Below, in pieces: positions 1 through 7,847 of a stretch of 64,000 nt of DNA. The stretch spans positions 1 through 64,000 of the forward strand of contig NZ_JAFDVD010000014.1 in NCBI RefSeq assembly GCF_016887965.1, read 5' to 3'. Origin of the DNA: Phycicoccus sonneratiae (GTDB lineage: Bacteria > Actinomycetota > Actinomycetes > Actinomycetales > Dermatophilaceae). The translations under genes and the position numbers were made by a program. Within the stretch, counting starts at the first letter, position 1. Every line of letters begins with the position of its first letter. Below the pieces are notes generated by a model that was not told the DNA's origin, ran no database searches, and was given only the letters and a program-made list of their open reading frames with translations.

Positions 1-117
1 TCCCCCCCGCACGCCGCCAACTCCAACATCACCCCAACCCCCCCCCCCCCGCCCCCGCGGGGGGCGCCCCCGGGGGGGGGGCCGCCCCGCTCGTGCGTGC
101 TGGGGTCGTGCTGCGCC
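1..117. other. Low-complexity G/C tract downstream of ino1
   Basis: No gene is visible here. Long C runs (about 40-57) and G runs (about 60-80) abut each other beyond the 3' end of ino1. The composition is much simpler than any other part of the window except 48948-49100. It either hides a strong hairpin terminator that was read badly or is an assembly artefact at a contig edge. Confidence 0.6.
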
Positions 118-1209
118 TCAGCGCTCCTCGTCGCCGGTGATGAACGCCTCGAGGCGGGCGCGGCCGACCTCGTCGGGGCGCTGCTCCGGCGGCGACTTCA
201 TGAGGTAGGACGATGCCGAGAGCAGGGCGCCGCCGATGCCGCGGTCCTTGGCGATCTTCGCCGCGCGGATGGCGTCGATGATGATGCCGGCCGAGTTCGG
301 GGAGTCCCAGACCTCGAGCTTGTACTCGAGGTTCAGCGGGACGTCGCCGAACGCGCGACCCTCGAGGCGCACGTAGGCCCACTTGCGGTCGTCGAGCCAC
401 GCGACGTAGTCGGACGGGCCGATGTGGACGTTGCGGTCCTCGGTCTTGCCGGCGAGGGCCCCGGTGAGGTTGCTCGTGACGGCCTGGGTCTTGCTGATCT
501 TCTTGGACTCCAGGCGCTCGCGCTCGAGCATGTTCTTGAAGTCCATGTTGCCGCCGACGTTGAGCTGGTAGGTGCGGTCGAGCTGCACGCCGCGGTCCTC
601 GAAGAGCTTGGCCATGACGCGGTGGGTGATCGTCGCGCCGACCTGGGACTTGATGTCGTCACCGATGACCGGCACGCCGGCGGCCTCGAACTTCGCGGCC
701 CACTCGGGGTCGGAGGCGATGAACACCGGCAGGGCGTTGACGAACGCGACGCCGGCGTCGATGGCGCACTGCGCGTAGAACTTGTCGGCCTGCTCAGAGC
801 CCACCGGGAGGTAGGAGACGAGGACGTCGACCTTCGCGTCGCGCAGGGCGGCGACGACGTCGACCGGCTCGGCGCCCGACTCGTCGATCGTCTGCTTGTA
901 GTACTTGCCGAGGCCGTCGAGGGTGTGGCCGCGCTGGACGGTGACACCGGTGGTGGGGACGTCGGCGATCTTGATGGTGTTGTTCTCGGAGGCGTTGATG
1001 GCCTCGGCGAGGTCCTTGCCGACCTTCTTGTCGTCGACGTCGAACGCGGCGACGAACTCGACGTCGCGCACGTGGTACTCGCCGAACGCGACGTGCATCA
1101 GACCGGGGACGGTCGAGGCCGGGTCGGCGTCGCGGTAGTAGTGGACGCCCTGGACGAGGGAGGACGCGCAGTTGCCGACTCCGACGACGGCGACGCGGAT
1201 GGAACCCAT
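118..1209 (-). CDS. ino1: Inositol-3-phosphate synthase (Ino1)
   Basis: Converts glucose 6-phosphate to 1L-myo-inositol 1-phosphate with NAD, the first step towards mycothiol and phosphatidylinositol in actinomycetes; cytoplasmic. The 363-residue product has the short actinobacterial length (eukaryotic enzymes exceed 500). It opens with a Rossmann nucleotide-binding segment ([13 protein letters not shown], residues 7-19), and the middle shows [11 protein letters not shown], typical of the family's substrate-binding region. It lies directly downstream of a PadR regulator on the same strand, the same order as M. tuberculosis Rv0046c-Rv0047c, so the regulator probably controls it or is co-transcribed. 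Start is ATG at 1209, with GGAGCAAG-type spacing only weakly resembling an RBS. Confidence 0.95.
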   Translation of the reverse strand: MGSIRVAVVGVGNCASSLVQGVHYYRDADPASTVPGLMHVAFGEYHVRDVEFVAAFDVDDKKVGKDLAEAINASENNTIKIADVPTTGVTVQRGHTLDGLGKYYKQTIDESGAEPVDVVAALRDAKVDVLVSYLPVGSEQADKFYAQCAIDAGVAFVNALPVFIASDPEWAAKFEAAGVPVIGDDIKSQVGATITHRVMAKLFEDRGVQLDRTYQLNVGGNMDFKNMLERERLESKKISKTQAVTSNLTGALAGKTEDRNVHIGPSDYVAWLDDRKWAYVRLEGRAFGDVPLNLEYKLEVWDSPNSAGIIIDAIRAAKIAKDRGIGGALLSASSYLMKSPPEQRPDEVGRARLEAFITGDEER

Positions 1210-1279
1210 GACTTGCTCCTGTGACGGGATGGGGTGGACGGGGGACGGGACGGGTCCGTGGGCGCGAGCGCCCGGGGCC

Positions 1280-1843
1280 CTACGGCTGGGGGCCGGGGTC
1301 GGTGGGGTGACGCCGCTCGGCGTCGATGAGCTCGGTGAGCCAGCGGACCTCGCGCTCGGCCCGCTCCTCGCCGTGCTGCTGGAGGGCCGCGGTGTAGGAG
1401 TCGAGGCGCTCGCGGCTGCGGACCGCGCGCTCGCGGACCCGCTCGAGGTCGTCCTCGAGGCGGCCGCGCCGGCCCTCGAGGATGCGCAGGCGCACCTCGC
1501 TCTCGGTGCGGGCGAAGAACGCGAAGCGGACGTCGAACGCGTCGTCCTCGTAGGCCGAGGAGTCGGCGCGCGCGACGAGGTCGGCGAAGTGCTCCTTGCC
1601 GGCGGCGGTCAGCTCGTAGACGACGCGCGGGCGCTTGCCGCGGCGGCCGGGGTCGGGGGCCTCGGCGATGAGCCCGCGGCCGAGGAGGGTCTTCAGCGCC
1701 GGGTAGAGCGTGCCGTAGGACAGGGCCCGGAACGGACCGAGCGCCTCGTTGAGCCGGCGGCGCAGGTCGTAGCCGTGGGTCGGGCCCTCGTGGAGGAGGC
1801 CGAGGACGGCGAACTCGAGGAGCTGGGCGCGGCGTGGGACCAC
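1280..1843 (-). CDS. PadR-family transcriptional regulator
   Basis: Winged-helix DNA-binding protein of 187 residues. The N-terminal part ([23 protein letters not shown], given here only in outline) carries the GPTHGYDL motif of PadR winged helices, followed by a basic wing ([16 protein letters not shown]) and a C-terminal helical dimerisation domain rich in Glu/Arg. I chose GTG at 1843 because AGGAGGAG lies about five bases before it; a longer frame begins with TTG at 1885, but that codon lies inside an inverted repeat and has no RBS. Two palindromes just upstream (1875-1905, 1917-1937) fit autoregulation. It precedes ino1 by about 70 bases on the same strand, matching Rv0047c in mycobacteria. 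The effector is unknown. Confidence 0.9.
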   Translation of the reverse strand: MVPRRAQLLEFAVLGLLHEGPTHGYDLRRRLNEALGPFRALSYGTLYPALKTLLGRGLIAEAPDPGRRGKRPRVVYELTAAGKEHFADLVARADSSAYEDDAFDVRFAFFARTESEVRLRILEGRRGRLEDDLERVRERAVRSRERLDSYTAALQQHGEERAEREVRWLTELIDAERRHPTDPGPQP

Positions 1844-1874
1844 GGTCTCCTCCTGCGGGTCGGGGCGCGGGGTC

Positions 1875-1905
1875 CGAGGTGACAAACTCGGACCTTGTCA
1901 CCTCG
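1875..1905. promoter_or_regulatory. 11-bp inverted repeat upstream of the PadR gene (putative operator)
   Basis: CGAGGTGACAA and its exact reverse complement TTGTCACCTCG are separated by 9 nt. It lies 32 bases before the chosen GTG start of the PadR gene. PadR proteins usually bind dyads in their own promoter, so autoregulation is the simplest reading. The arm core GAGGTGA/TCACCTC is shared with the dispersed hairpin family at 9.3 and 21.9 kb, so a degenerate repeat copy is the alternative. Confidence 0.6.
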
Positions 1906-1916
1906 ACGCTAACACA

Positions 1917-1937
1917 GATATATCGGGCCGATACATC
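1917..1937. promoter_or_regulatory. 21-bp near-palindrome (second putative PadR operator)
   Basis: GATATATCGG and CCGATACATC form arms around a central G, with a single non-complementary arm pair. AT-rich ends and position in the promoter zone of the PadR-ino1 unit suggest a regulator-binding site. Confidence 0.5.
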
Positions 1938-1978
1938 GGCGCCCGGCGGCCGGTTGTCGGGTCCGCCCCGTCGCGCGT

Positions 1979-1999
1979 CGGGTGCACCGGTTCGGCGGC
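1979..1999 (+). repeat. 21-bp direct repeat, copy 1
   Basis: Identical over 21 bases to 2218-2238 (begins CGGGTGCACCGG and ends TTCGGCGGC). The two copies bracket the 2056-2142 palindrome at 239-bp spacing. Confidence 0.85.
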
Positions 2000-2055
2000 T
2001 CGGGGTCCGTGGGATCCGGGGCCGTGGGATCCGCCCGCCCGCCCCACGAGTCACC

Positions 2056-2142
2056 CGCGTATCGGGTCACCCGATACGGCCGCGCTTTCCCCGGGAACGG
2101 TTCCGGGGTGAAGCGCAGCGAACCCGGGTCACCCGATACGCG
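2056..2142. repeat. 87-bp imperfect palindrome
   Basis: Outer arms CGCGTATCGGGT (2056-2067) and ACCCGATACGCG (2131-2142) are exact reverse complements. Nested arms GCGCTTTCCCCGG (2082-2094) and CCGGGGTGAAGCGC (2103-2116) pair with one mismatch and one bulge. The left arm is also part of its own 21-bp near-palindrome (2058-2078). The whole can fold as one long hairpin. Function is unknown; transcript end, protein-binding array or a repeat element are all possible. Confidence 0.75.
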
Positions 2143-2217
2143 TGAGGCGCGACCCCGGCGGCCGGACCGGTCGCCGGCCCGGGCGCCGGGGCCGGGGTCG
2201 GACATGCCACCGAGCGC

Positions 2218-2238
2218 CGGGTGCACCGGTTCGGCGGC
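2218..2238 (+). repeat. 21-bp direct repeat, copy 2
   Basis: Second exact copy of the 1979-1999 sequence. It lies about 30 bases upstream of the candidate -10 element (2266-2271) of the penicillin-binding protein gene. Confidence 0.85.
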
Positions 2239-2338
2239 GTTTGGGTTTTTCCCAGACGGCGTCGTCATACTGGCCGGTGGGTGCGCTCGCGAGCGGCGCC
2301 CGAACCCCCCACCCCCCGTCCCCGTCCCCCGGAAGCCC

Positions 2339-4558
2339 ATGACGCAGCGCAAGCCCCGAACCCGCGCCGAGGCCAAGCAGGCCGCCGCCACCCGATCCTC
2401 CGGACGAGGTGGCTCCTCGGGGTCCGGCCCGGGCCGCACGGCACCGCGCTCGCGGCGCCGCACCTGGCTGCGCCGGGGGATGTGGACCGCGCTCGGGCTC
2501 TTCGTCCTCGGCATCGCCGGGTTCGGGGTCGCGTACGCGATGACCGACATCCCCGAGCCGAACGCGATGGTCCGGGCCCAGGCGAGCATCGTCTACTACT
2601 CCGACGGCAAGACCGAGCTCGCGCGGCTCTCCGACGAGGGCGGCAACCGCGTCTCGGTGCCGCTGGACCAGATCAGCCCGAACATGCAGCACGCGATCCT
2701 CGCCGCCGAGGACCGCGACTTCTACCAGAACAGCGGCATCAGCCCCACCGGCATCGCGCGGGCGGTCTGGGTCGCGGTCAAGGGCGGGCAGGCGACGCAG
2801 GGCGGGTCGACGATCACCCAGCAGTACGTCAAGAACTACTTCCTCACCCAGGACCGCACGCTGACCCGCAAGGCCCGCGAGATCCTCCTCGCGCTGAAGA
2901 TCGACAAGCAGCAGTCCAAGGACGAGATCCTCGCCAACTACCTCAACACGATCTACTACGGCCGGGGCGCGTACGGCATCGAGACCGCCGCCCAGGCCTA
3001 CTTCGGCCCGAAGGTGCACGCCAAGGACCTCAACCCCGAGCAGTCGGCCCTGCTCGCCTCGATCATCCGCGGGCCCTCGCTCTACGACCCGACACTCGGC
3101 GACCAGCAGCGCAAGAACGCCGAGACGCGCAGCAGCTACATCCTCGACGCGATGGTCACGAAGAAGTGGCTGACCCCCGAGGAGCGCCAGGACGCCGACG
3201 TCCCGAAGATGCTCGACGCCGTCCCGGCCTACAAGCCCAAGGCCCTCGGCGGCACGGCCGGCTACATCGTCGACCTCGTGAAGAAGGAGCTCGTCGGCAA
3301 GTACAAGCTCTCCGAGGCCGACGTCCAGCGCGGCGGCCTGCGCGTCGTCTCGACGATCGAGCGCGGCAAGCAGGCGGCCGCGGTCAAGGCGGTCAAGGAC
3401 GAGCAGCCGAAGCAGAAGGACATCCACGAGGGGCTGGTCTCCATCAAGCCCGGCGACGGTGCCGTCGTCGCGCTCTACGGCGGCGAGGACTTCGCCGACC
3501 GGGCGCTGAACAACGCCACCCAGGCCAAGATGCAGGCCGGCTCGACGTTCAAGATCTTCACGCTCATCGCGGCCCTGCAGTCCGAGGAGGTCAGCACCCG
3601 CAGCCGCTTCCCCGGCTACAGCCCGCAGTACTTCAAGGAGTTCGCCGACCCGAACGGCTCCACCGAGAACCAGCGCCGGGGCCGGGTGAAGAACTTCGGC
3701 AACGAGCAGTTCGGCAACATCGACCTGCTGACCGCCACCGGGCACTCGGTCAACACCGTCTACGCGGCGCTGAACATCCTCGCCGGTCCGGAGAACACGA
3801 TGAAGGCCGCCGAGGACGCCGGCGTCCGCTCGAAGCTCGAGCCGAACATGGCCGACGTGCTCGGCACCGACTACGTGACGGTCATGGACATGGCCACCGC
3901 GTACGCGACGATCGCCGCCCAGGGCACGCGCGCCGACCCGTACCTCGTCAAGCAGATCGGGTTCGCCGACAAGACCCTGCCGACCATCAAGGCCGAGCCG
4001 AAGACCCAGCAGGTCTTCGACAAGAAGCTGATGTCCGACGTCATCGACGCGATGCAGGAGCCGGTCAACGGCGGCACGGCCCGGTACGTCGGCCAGAACC
4101 TCGGGCGGCCGGCGGCCGGCAAGACCGGCACCTCGGAGTCGTTCCGCTCGGCGTGGTTCGACGGCTACGTGCCGCAGCTCGCGACGGCCGTCGGGCTGTA
4201 CCGCTCCGCCGAGGACGGCAAGGAGCTCGCGATGGAGAACCTGCCGAACGACGGCTCCATCACCGGCGGCACCTTCCCGACCCGCATCTGGACGGCGTAC
4301 ATGAAGGCCGCGCTCGGCGACTCCAAGGTCGTCGACTTTCCGACGCCGGCGCACGTCAACCAGGACGCCGACCCGCCGCCGCCCACGACGACCCGTCCGC
4401 CGTCGAGCAGCGCGCCGCCGTCGAGCAGTGCGCCGCCGAGCTCGAGCGCGCCGCCGCCGAGCGAGTCGCCGAGCCCGTCCGCGAGCAACCCGCTGCCGAC
4501 GCTGCCCACCGGCCCGCCGTCCTCGCCGGGCGGGCAGCCGTCCCCCGGCACGGGCTGA
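2339..4558 (+). CDS. ponA: Bifunctional class A penicillin-binding protein
   Basis: Peptidoglycan glycosyltransferase plus DD-transpeptidase anchored in the membrane, 739 residues. After an Arg/Ser-rich cytoplasmic tail, one membrane segment spans about residues 48-68. The GT51 domain shows EDRDFY (124-129) and GGSTITQQ (155-162). The transpeptidase domain has the SxxK motif STFK (402-405), SVN (470-472) and KTGTS (595-599), so all catalytic residues are present. The last 70 residues are Pro/Ser/Thr-rich, as in actinobacterial PonA proteins. I chose ATG at 2339 because the protein then begins with a normal basic tail; upstream in-frame sequence is repeat DNA. It has the position of ponA1 in the conserved ponA-GT87-rpsF-ssb-rpsR-rplI order. 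Confidence 0.93.
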   Translation: MTQRKPRTRAEAKQAAATRSSGRGGSSGSGPGRTAPRSRRRTWLRRGMWTALGLFVLGIAGFGVAYAMTDIPEPNAMVRAQASIVYYSDGKTELARLSDEGGNRVSVPLDQISPNMQHAILAAEDRDFYQNSGISPTGIARAVWVAVKGGQATQGGSTITQQYVKNYFLTQDRTLTRKAREILLALKIDKQQSKDEILANYLNTIYYGRGAYGIETAAQAYFGPKVHAKDLNPEQSALLASIIRGPSLYDPTLGDQQRKNAETRSSYILDAMVTKKWLTPEERQDADVPKMLDAVPAYKPKALGGTAGYIVDLVKKELVGKYKLSEADVQRGGLRVVSTIERGKQAAAVKAVKDEQPKQKDIHEGLVSIKPGDGAVVALYGGEDFADRALNNATQAKMQAGSTFKIFTLIAALQSEEVSTRSRFPGYSPQYFKEFADPNGSTENQRRGRVKNFGNEQFGNIDLLTATGHSVNTVYAALNILAGPENTMKAAEDAGVRSKLEPNMADVLGTDYVTVMDMATAYATIAAQGTRADPYLVKQIGFADKTLPTIKAEPKTQQVFDKKLMSDVIDAMQEPVNGGTARYVGQNLGRPAAGKTGTSESFRSAWFDGYVPQLATAVGLYRSAEDGKELAMENLPNDGSITGGTFPTRIWTAYMKAALGDSKVVDFPTPAHVNQDADPPPPTTTRPPSSSAPPSSSAPPSSSAPPPSESPSPSASNPLPTLPTGPPSSPGGQPSPGTG

Positions 4559-4578
4559 CCGGCGACGCCCCGACGCCG

Positions 4579-6000
4579 GTGCCGCCCGCGCCCGGAGGGC
4601 CCGTCCCGCTCCCCGACCGCCTGCTGACGGTGGTCGGGGGGCCCCGGGGTGCCCGGGCCGTGCCCGCACCGACCGGGCCCGCCGGGCTGGCCCGGCTCGC
4701 GCCCGTCGTCCTCCTCCTCGGCCTGCCGCTGCTCGTCGCCGCCCTGCGCCAGGCCGCCTGCGCCGGCACCGGGTGGGAGGGCCGCGCACCGGTGTGGCGG
4801 CAGTGCGCGTCACCGCTGTTCGCCTCCCTCGTCGAGGACCGTGCGGGCCTCGGTCTCGGGGCCTGGCTGGGGGGCCGCACCACGCTCGACGTCCCGGTCG
4901 TCCGCGGGCTGGTCACGTCCTCGCTCGCCTCGCTCGCGCCGGGTGCCGGTCTCGCGCAGCAGCGCTGGGTCCTCGTCGCGTGGACGCTGCTCGCCGCGGT
5001 ACTGCTCGCCGGGCTCGTGCTCGCCGTCGGGACGGTGCGGGGTCATCCGCTCGCCGACCCGGTGGCCCTGGCCCTCTCGCCCGTGCTCGCCCTCGCGGTC
5101 CTGCTCTCGGTCGACCTCGTGCCGCTCGCCCTCGCCGTCGTCGCCGTCTGGGCGTGGGGGCGCGGTCGGCCGGTCCTCGCCGGGGCGCTCGGGGCCCTCG
5201 CCCTGCTCGGCGGCCTGCTCGCCGCACCGGTGCTCCTCGCGATGGCGCTCGTGCCACCGGCCGGGGTCCGCGACGCCGCGCGCCGCCTGCTCGTGGCCAC
5301 CGGGGTCACCCTGCTCCTCGTCGTCGGACCGGTGGCTGCGGTCGACCTCGGCCTCCTCCTGCGCCCGGTCACCGCGTGGTTCTCCGACGGCGCGGCCGCG
5401 GGGTCGGTGTGGTTCGTCCCGACCCTCGCCCGCCACCCGCTCGGGGCGTCGGTCGTCGCGGGGTTCGCCCTGTCCGGGATGCTCGTCGCCGGCTGGCTCG
5501 CCGTCGTCGCCTCCCGCCGCACGCCCCGGCCGCCGGTCGCCGACGTCGCGCTGCTCGCCCTCGTCGTCGTTCTTCTCACCGCCCCCGCGCTGCCTCCGGC
5601 GGCGGCACTGTGGCTCGTGCCCTTCGTCGCGCTCGCGGGCGTCCCGTGGCGCGACCACCTCGTCTGGGCGGGGGCCGAGGTCGTCCACGCGGTCGCCCTC
5701 TTCGGCTGGCTGGGAGCCGCGAGCGACCCCGGCCACGGCCTGCCGGCCGGGTGGTACGCGACCGCCCTCGCGCTGCGCCTCGTCGCGCTCGGGCGGATCG
5801 GCTGGGTGGTCTGGGCCCGGGCCACCTGGGGCGTCGTGTCCCCGCGCCGGCCGGGGCCCCTCGCGCCGGAGCCGGCCGCGAGTTGGGGCGATCCGCCGCC
5901 TGCGGGTACGCTGGAGCGGTTGCCCACCGGGCACCCTGTGGACATCTCGACGGGGGCCCCGGGCCGCACCGCATACCCTCCTGTCACGGAGAGACCGTGA
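4579..6000 (+). CDS. GT87-type polytopic membrane glycosyltransferase (putative)
   Basis: About 470 residues, mostly hydrophobic, with roughly nine to ten predicted membrane helices (for example LARLAPVVLLLGLPLLVAAL and VALALSPVLALAVLLSVDLV). It matches the position and general architecture of Rv0051 in M. tuberculosis, a DUF2029/GT87 protein that uses polyprenyl-phosphate mannose. Position rather than a catalytic motif drives the call. The start is uncertain: there is no ATG, and GTG codons at 4579, 4630 and 4660 are all possible; none has a clear RBS. The gene begins within about 20 bases of the ponA stop, so co-transcription and translational coupling are likely. The last 40 residues are Pro/Gly-rich and may extend into the rpsF promoter. 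Confidence 0.75.
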   Translation: MPPAPGGPVPLPDRLLTVVGGPRGARAVPAPTGPAGLARLAPVVLLLGLPLLVAALRQAACAGTGWEGRAPVWRQCASPLFASLVEDRAGLGLGAWLGGRTTLDVPVVRGLVTSSLASLAPGAGLAQQRWVLVAWTLLAAVLLAGLVLAVGTVRGHPLADPVALALSPVLALAVLLSVDLVPLALAVVAVWAWGRGRPVLAGALGALALLGGLLAAPVLLAMALVPPAGVRDAARRLLVATGVTLLLVVGPVAAVDLGLLLRPVTAWFSDGAAAGSVWFVPTLARHPLGASVVAGFALSGMLVAGWLAVVASRRTPRPPVADVALLALVVVLLTAPALPPAAALWLVPFVALAGVPWRDHLVWAGAEVVHAVALFGWLGAASDPGHGLPAGWYATALALRLVALGRIGWVVWARATWGVVSPRRPGPLAPEPAASWGDPPPAGTLERLPTGHPVDISTGAPGRTAYPPVTERP

Positions 6001-6031
6001 CCGCTTGAGACCGAAGGAGGCGGGTTAGCGC

Positions 6032-6319
6032 ATGCGTCAGTACGAACTCATGGTCATCCTCGACCCCGAGCTCGACGACCGGACCGTCCAGCCCTCGCTG
6101 GAGAAGTTCCTCAAGGTCATCACGACCGACGGCGGGACCGTCGACACGATCGATGTCTGGGGCCGTCGTCGCCTCGCGTACGAGATCAAGAAGAAGGCCG
6201 AGGGCATCTACGCCGTCGTCAACTTCACCTCCGAGCCGGCCACGGCCAAGGAGCTCGACCGCCAGCTCGGCCTCAACGAGTCGGTCATGCGGACCAAGCT
6301 CCTGCGCCCCGGCGCCTGA
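6032..6319 (+). CDS. rpsF: 30S ribosomal protein S6
   Basis: 95-residue S6 protein of the small subunit; pairs with S18 in the platform. The N-terminus [17 protein letters not shown] and [24 protein letters not shown] are typical of actinobacterial S6. A strong RBS AAGGAGG lies at 6014-6020. It leads the rpsF-ssb-rpsR-rplI operon. S6 and S18, direct partners in the ribosome, are separated only by ssb. Confidence 0.98.
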   Translation: MRQYELMVILDPELDDRTVQPSLEKFLKVITTDGGTVDTIDVWGRRRLAYEIKKKAEGIYAVVNFTSEPATAKELDRQLGLNESVMRTKLLRPGA

Positions 6320-6365
6320 GCCTCCGTCCCCAGCCCAACGCACCGACCCCGAAGGGACGCACGTC

Positions 6366-6947
6366 ATGGCAGGCGACACCGTCATCACCATCATCGGCAA
6401 CCTCACCGCCGACCCCGAGCTCCGCTTCACCCCCTCGGGTGCCGCGGTCGCCAACTTCACCGTGGCCTCCACGCCGCGCCAGTTCGACCGCCAGTCCAAC
6501 GAGTGGAAGGACGGCGAGACGCTCTTCATGCGGTGCTCCATCTGGCGCGACGCGGCCGAGAACGTCGCCGAGTCGCTCCACCGGGGCACCCGCGTCCTCG
6601 TCTCGGGCCGGCTGAAGTCGCGCTCGTACGAGACCAAGGAGGGCGAGAAGCGCACCGTCATGGAGCTCGAGGTCGACGAGGTCGGCCCGTCCCTGCGCTA
6701 CGCCTCCGCGAAGGTCACCAAGGCCGAGCGCGGCGGTGGCTCGGGTGGCGGCTTCGGTGGCGGTGGCGGCGGCTTCCAGCAGAACGACCCGTGGGCCACC
6801 GGTGGCTCCGCCCCCCAGCAGGGTGGCGGCGGCCAGCAGGGCGGCTGGGGCGGTGGCCAGCAGGCCCCGCAGCAGCAGCCGCAGCAGGGTGGTCAGCAGG
6901 GCGGCGGCTGGGGCCAGGCGCCGAGCTACGACGAGCCCCCCTTCTGA
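6366..6947 (+). CDS. ssb: Single-stranded DNA-binding protein
   Basis: 193-residue SSB. The OB fold occupies about residues 1-115 ([40 protein letters not shown]). A long Gly/Gln-rich linker follows, ending in an acidic tip (YDEPPF) that normally docks partner repair and replication proteins; the usual DDDIPF is here DEPPF-like. The linker DNA has repeated GGTGGC/CAGCAG motifs that could slip. Start ATG at 6366 is preceded by AAGGGACGCACGTC, an adequate RBS. Second gene of the rpsF operon. Confidence 0.97.
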   Translation: MAGDTVITIIGNLTADPELRFTPSGAAVANFTVASTPRQFDRQSNEWKDGETLFMRCSIWRDAAENVAESLHRGTRVLVSGRLKSRSYETKEGEKRTVMELEVDEVGPSLRYASAKVTKAERGGGSGGGFGGGGGGFQQNDPWATGGSAPQQGGGGQQGGWGGGQQAPQQQPQQGGQQGGGWGQAPSYDEPPF

Positions 6948-7048
6948 GCCGTCGGCCCCGCCGACGACTCGCACCACACCAGACAGACACCATCCCCGGG
7001 TGACCGGGGCTCATCCGCCGGCCCGGCCGGCAGAAGGAGAGCACCACG

Positions 7049-7285
7049 ATGGCCAAGCCCGCCATTCGCAAGCCGAAGAAGAAGGCCAACCCGCTCAAGG
7101 CGGCGAAGGTCGAGAACATCGACTACAAGGACGTCGCGCTGCTGCGCAAGTTCATCTCCGACCGCGGCAAGATCCGTGCGCGTCGGGTGACCGGCGTCTC
7201 GGTCCAGGAGCAGCGCCTCATCGCCAACGCGGTGAAGAACGCCCGTGAGATGGCGCTCCTCCCGTACTCGTCCTCGTCCCGCTGA
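7049..7285 (+). CDS. rpsR: 30S ribosomal protein S18
   Basis: 78 residues, with the S18 core [17 protein letters not shown] and [20 protein letters not shown]. It lacks the cysteine zinc motif of C+ paralogues, so this is the zinc-independent (C-) form; actinomycetes often carry both. RBS AGAAGGAGAG is just upstream. Downstream of ssb by about 100 bases in the same operon. A second, zinc-binding S18 may exist elsewhere in the genome. Confidence 0.97.
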   Translation: MAKPAIRKPKKKANPLKAAKVENIDYKDVALLRKFISDRGKIRARRVTGVSVQEQRLIANAVKNAREMALLPYSSSSR

Positions 7286-7301
7286 GCGAAGGAGCCGACA
7301 G

Positions 7302-7748
7302 ATGAAGGTCATCCTCACCCACGAGGTCACCGGCCTCGGCACCGCCGGTGACGTCGTCGACGTCAAGGACGGCTACGCCCGCAACTTCCTCTTCCGTCGC
7401 AGCCTCGCGACGGCGTGGACCAAGGGCGGCCAGAAGCAGGTCGACTCCATCGCCAAGGGTCGTGCGACCCGCGAGGTGAAGTCGCTCGAGGAGGCGAAGT
7501 CCATCAAGGGCAACCTCGAGGCGAACGCCGTCACCGTCACCGCGCACGCGGGCACCGGCGGCCGCCTCTTCGGCGCCGTCTCCACCGCCGACATCGCCGC
7601 GGCGGTCAAGGCCGCGGGCGGCCCCGAGCTCGACCGCCGCCGGATCGAGGTCCCCAGCCCGATCAAGACCACCGGGTCGCACACGGCGCTCGTGCGCCTG
7701 CACCCGGAGGTCCAGGCGACCGTCGAGCTCGACGTCGTCGCCGGCTGA
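7302..7748 (+). CDS. rplI: 50S ribosomal protein L9
   Basis: 148 residues. N-terminal rRNA-binding domain ([30 protein letters not shown]), long connecting helix, and C-terminal domain. RBS AAGGAG at 7289-7294 supports ATG 7302. Last gene of the rpsF operon; a perfect 15-bp hairpin terminator follows at once. In many actinobacteria dnaB follows rplI; here the next gene is radA. Confidence 0.97.
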   Translation: MKVILTHEVTGLGTAGDVVDVKDGYARNFLFRRSLATAWTKGGQKQVDSIAKGRATREVKSLEEAKSIKGNLEANAVTVTAHAGTGGRLFGAVSTADIAAAVKAAGGPELDRRRIEVPSPIKTTGSHTALVRLHPEVQATVELDVVAG

Positions 7749-7765
7749 CGCCGACACCTCGACAC

Positions 7766-7800
7766 CGAGGGCCCCGGACCACTGCGGTCCGGGGCCCTCG
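7766..7800 (+). terminator. Hairpin terminator after rplI
   Basis: Perfect 15-bp stem (CGAGGGCCCCGGACC and complement) with a 5-nt loop ACTGC, 17 bases after the rplI stop. There is no T tract, as is common in high-GC actinomycetes. The same stem design recurs after clpC at 20966. Confidence 0.85.
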
Positions 7801-7847
7801 CGCGTCCGACCCGGGTCGTGTCGGCGGCGCGGCCTAGGGTGACGCCC

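Larger units (their letters stand above)
1944..2338. other. Gene-free region with direct repeats and a long palindrome
   Basis: About 395 bases between the regulatory region of the PadR-ino1 unit and the penicillin-binding protein. No convincing coding frame: continuous frames run through it, but with no RBS and no recognisable product. It contains two 21-bp direct repeats and an 87-bp imperfect palindrome, listed separately. A candidate -10 element CATACT at 2266-2271 probably drives the penicillin-binding protein gene. Confidence 0.6.

Noticed and set aside
2129-4813. Very long minus-strand frame opposite the penicillin-binding protein gene
   Set aside because: A GC-rich shadow of the real gene: no domains, extreme Arg/Gly/Ala bias, no RBS. 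Similar shadows occur opposite most genes in the window.
4428-6028. Two alternative plus-strand frames over the GT87 gene
   Set aside because: Arg/Pro- or Ser/Pro-rich products with no membrane pattern. Only the frame ending at 6000 gives regular hydrophobic helices.
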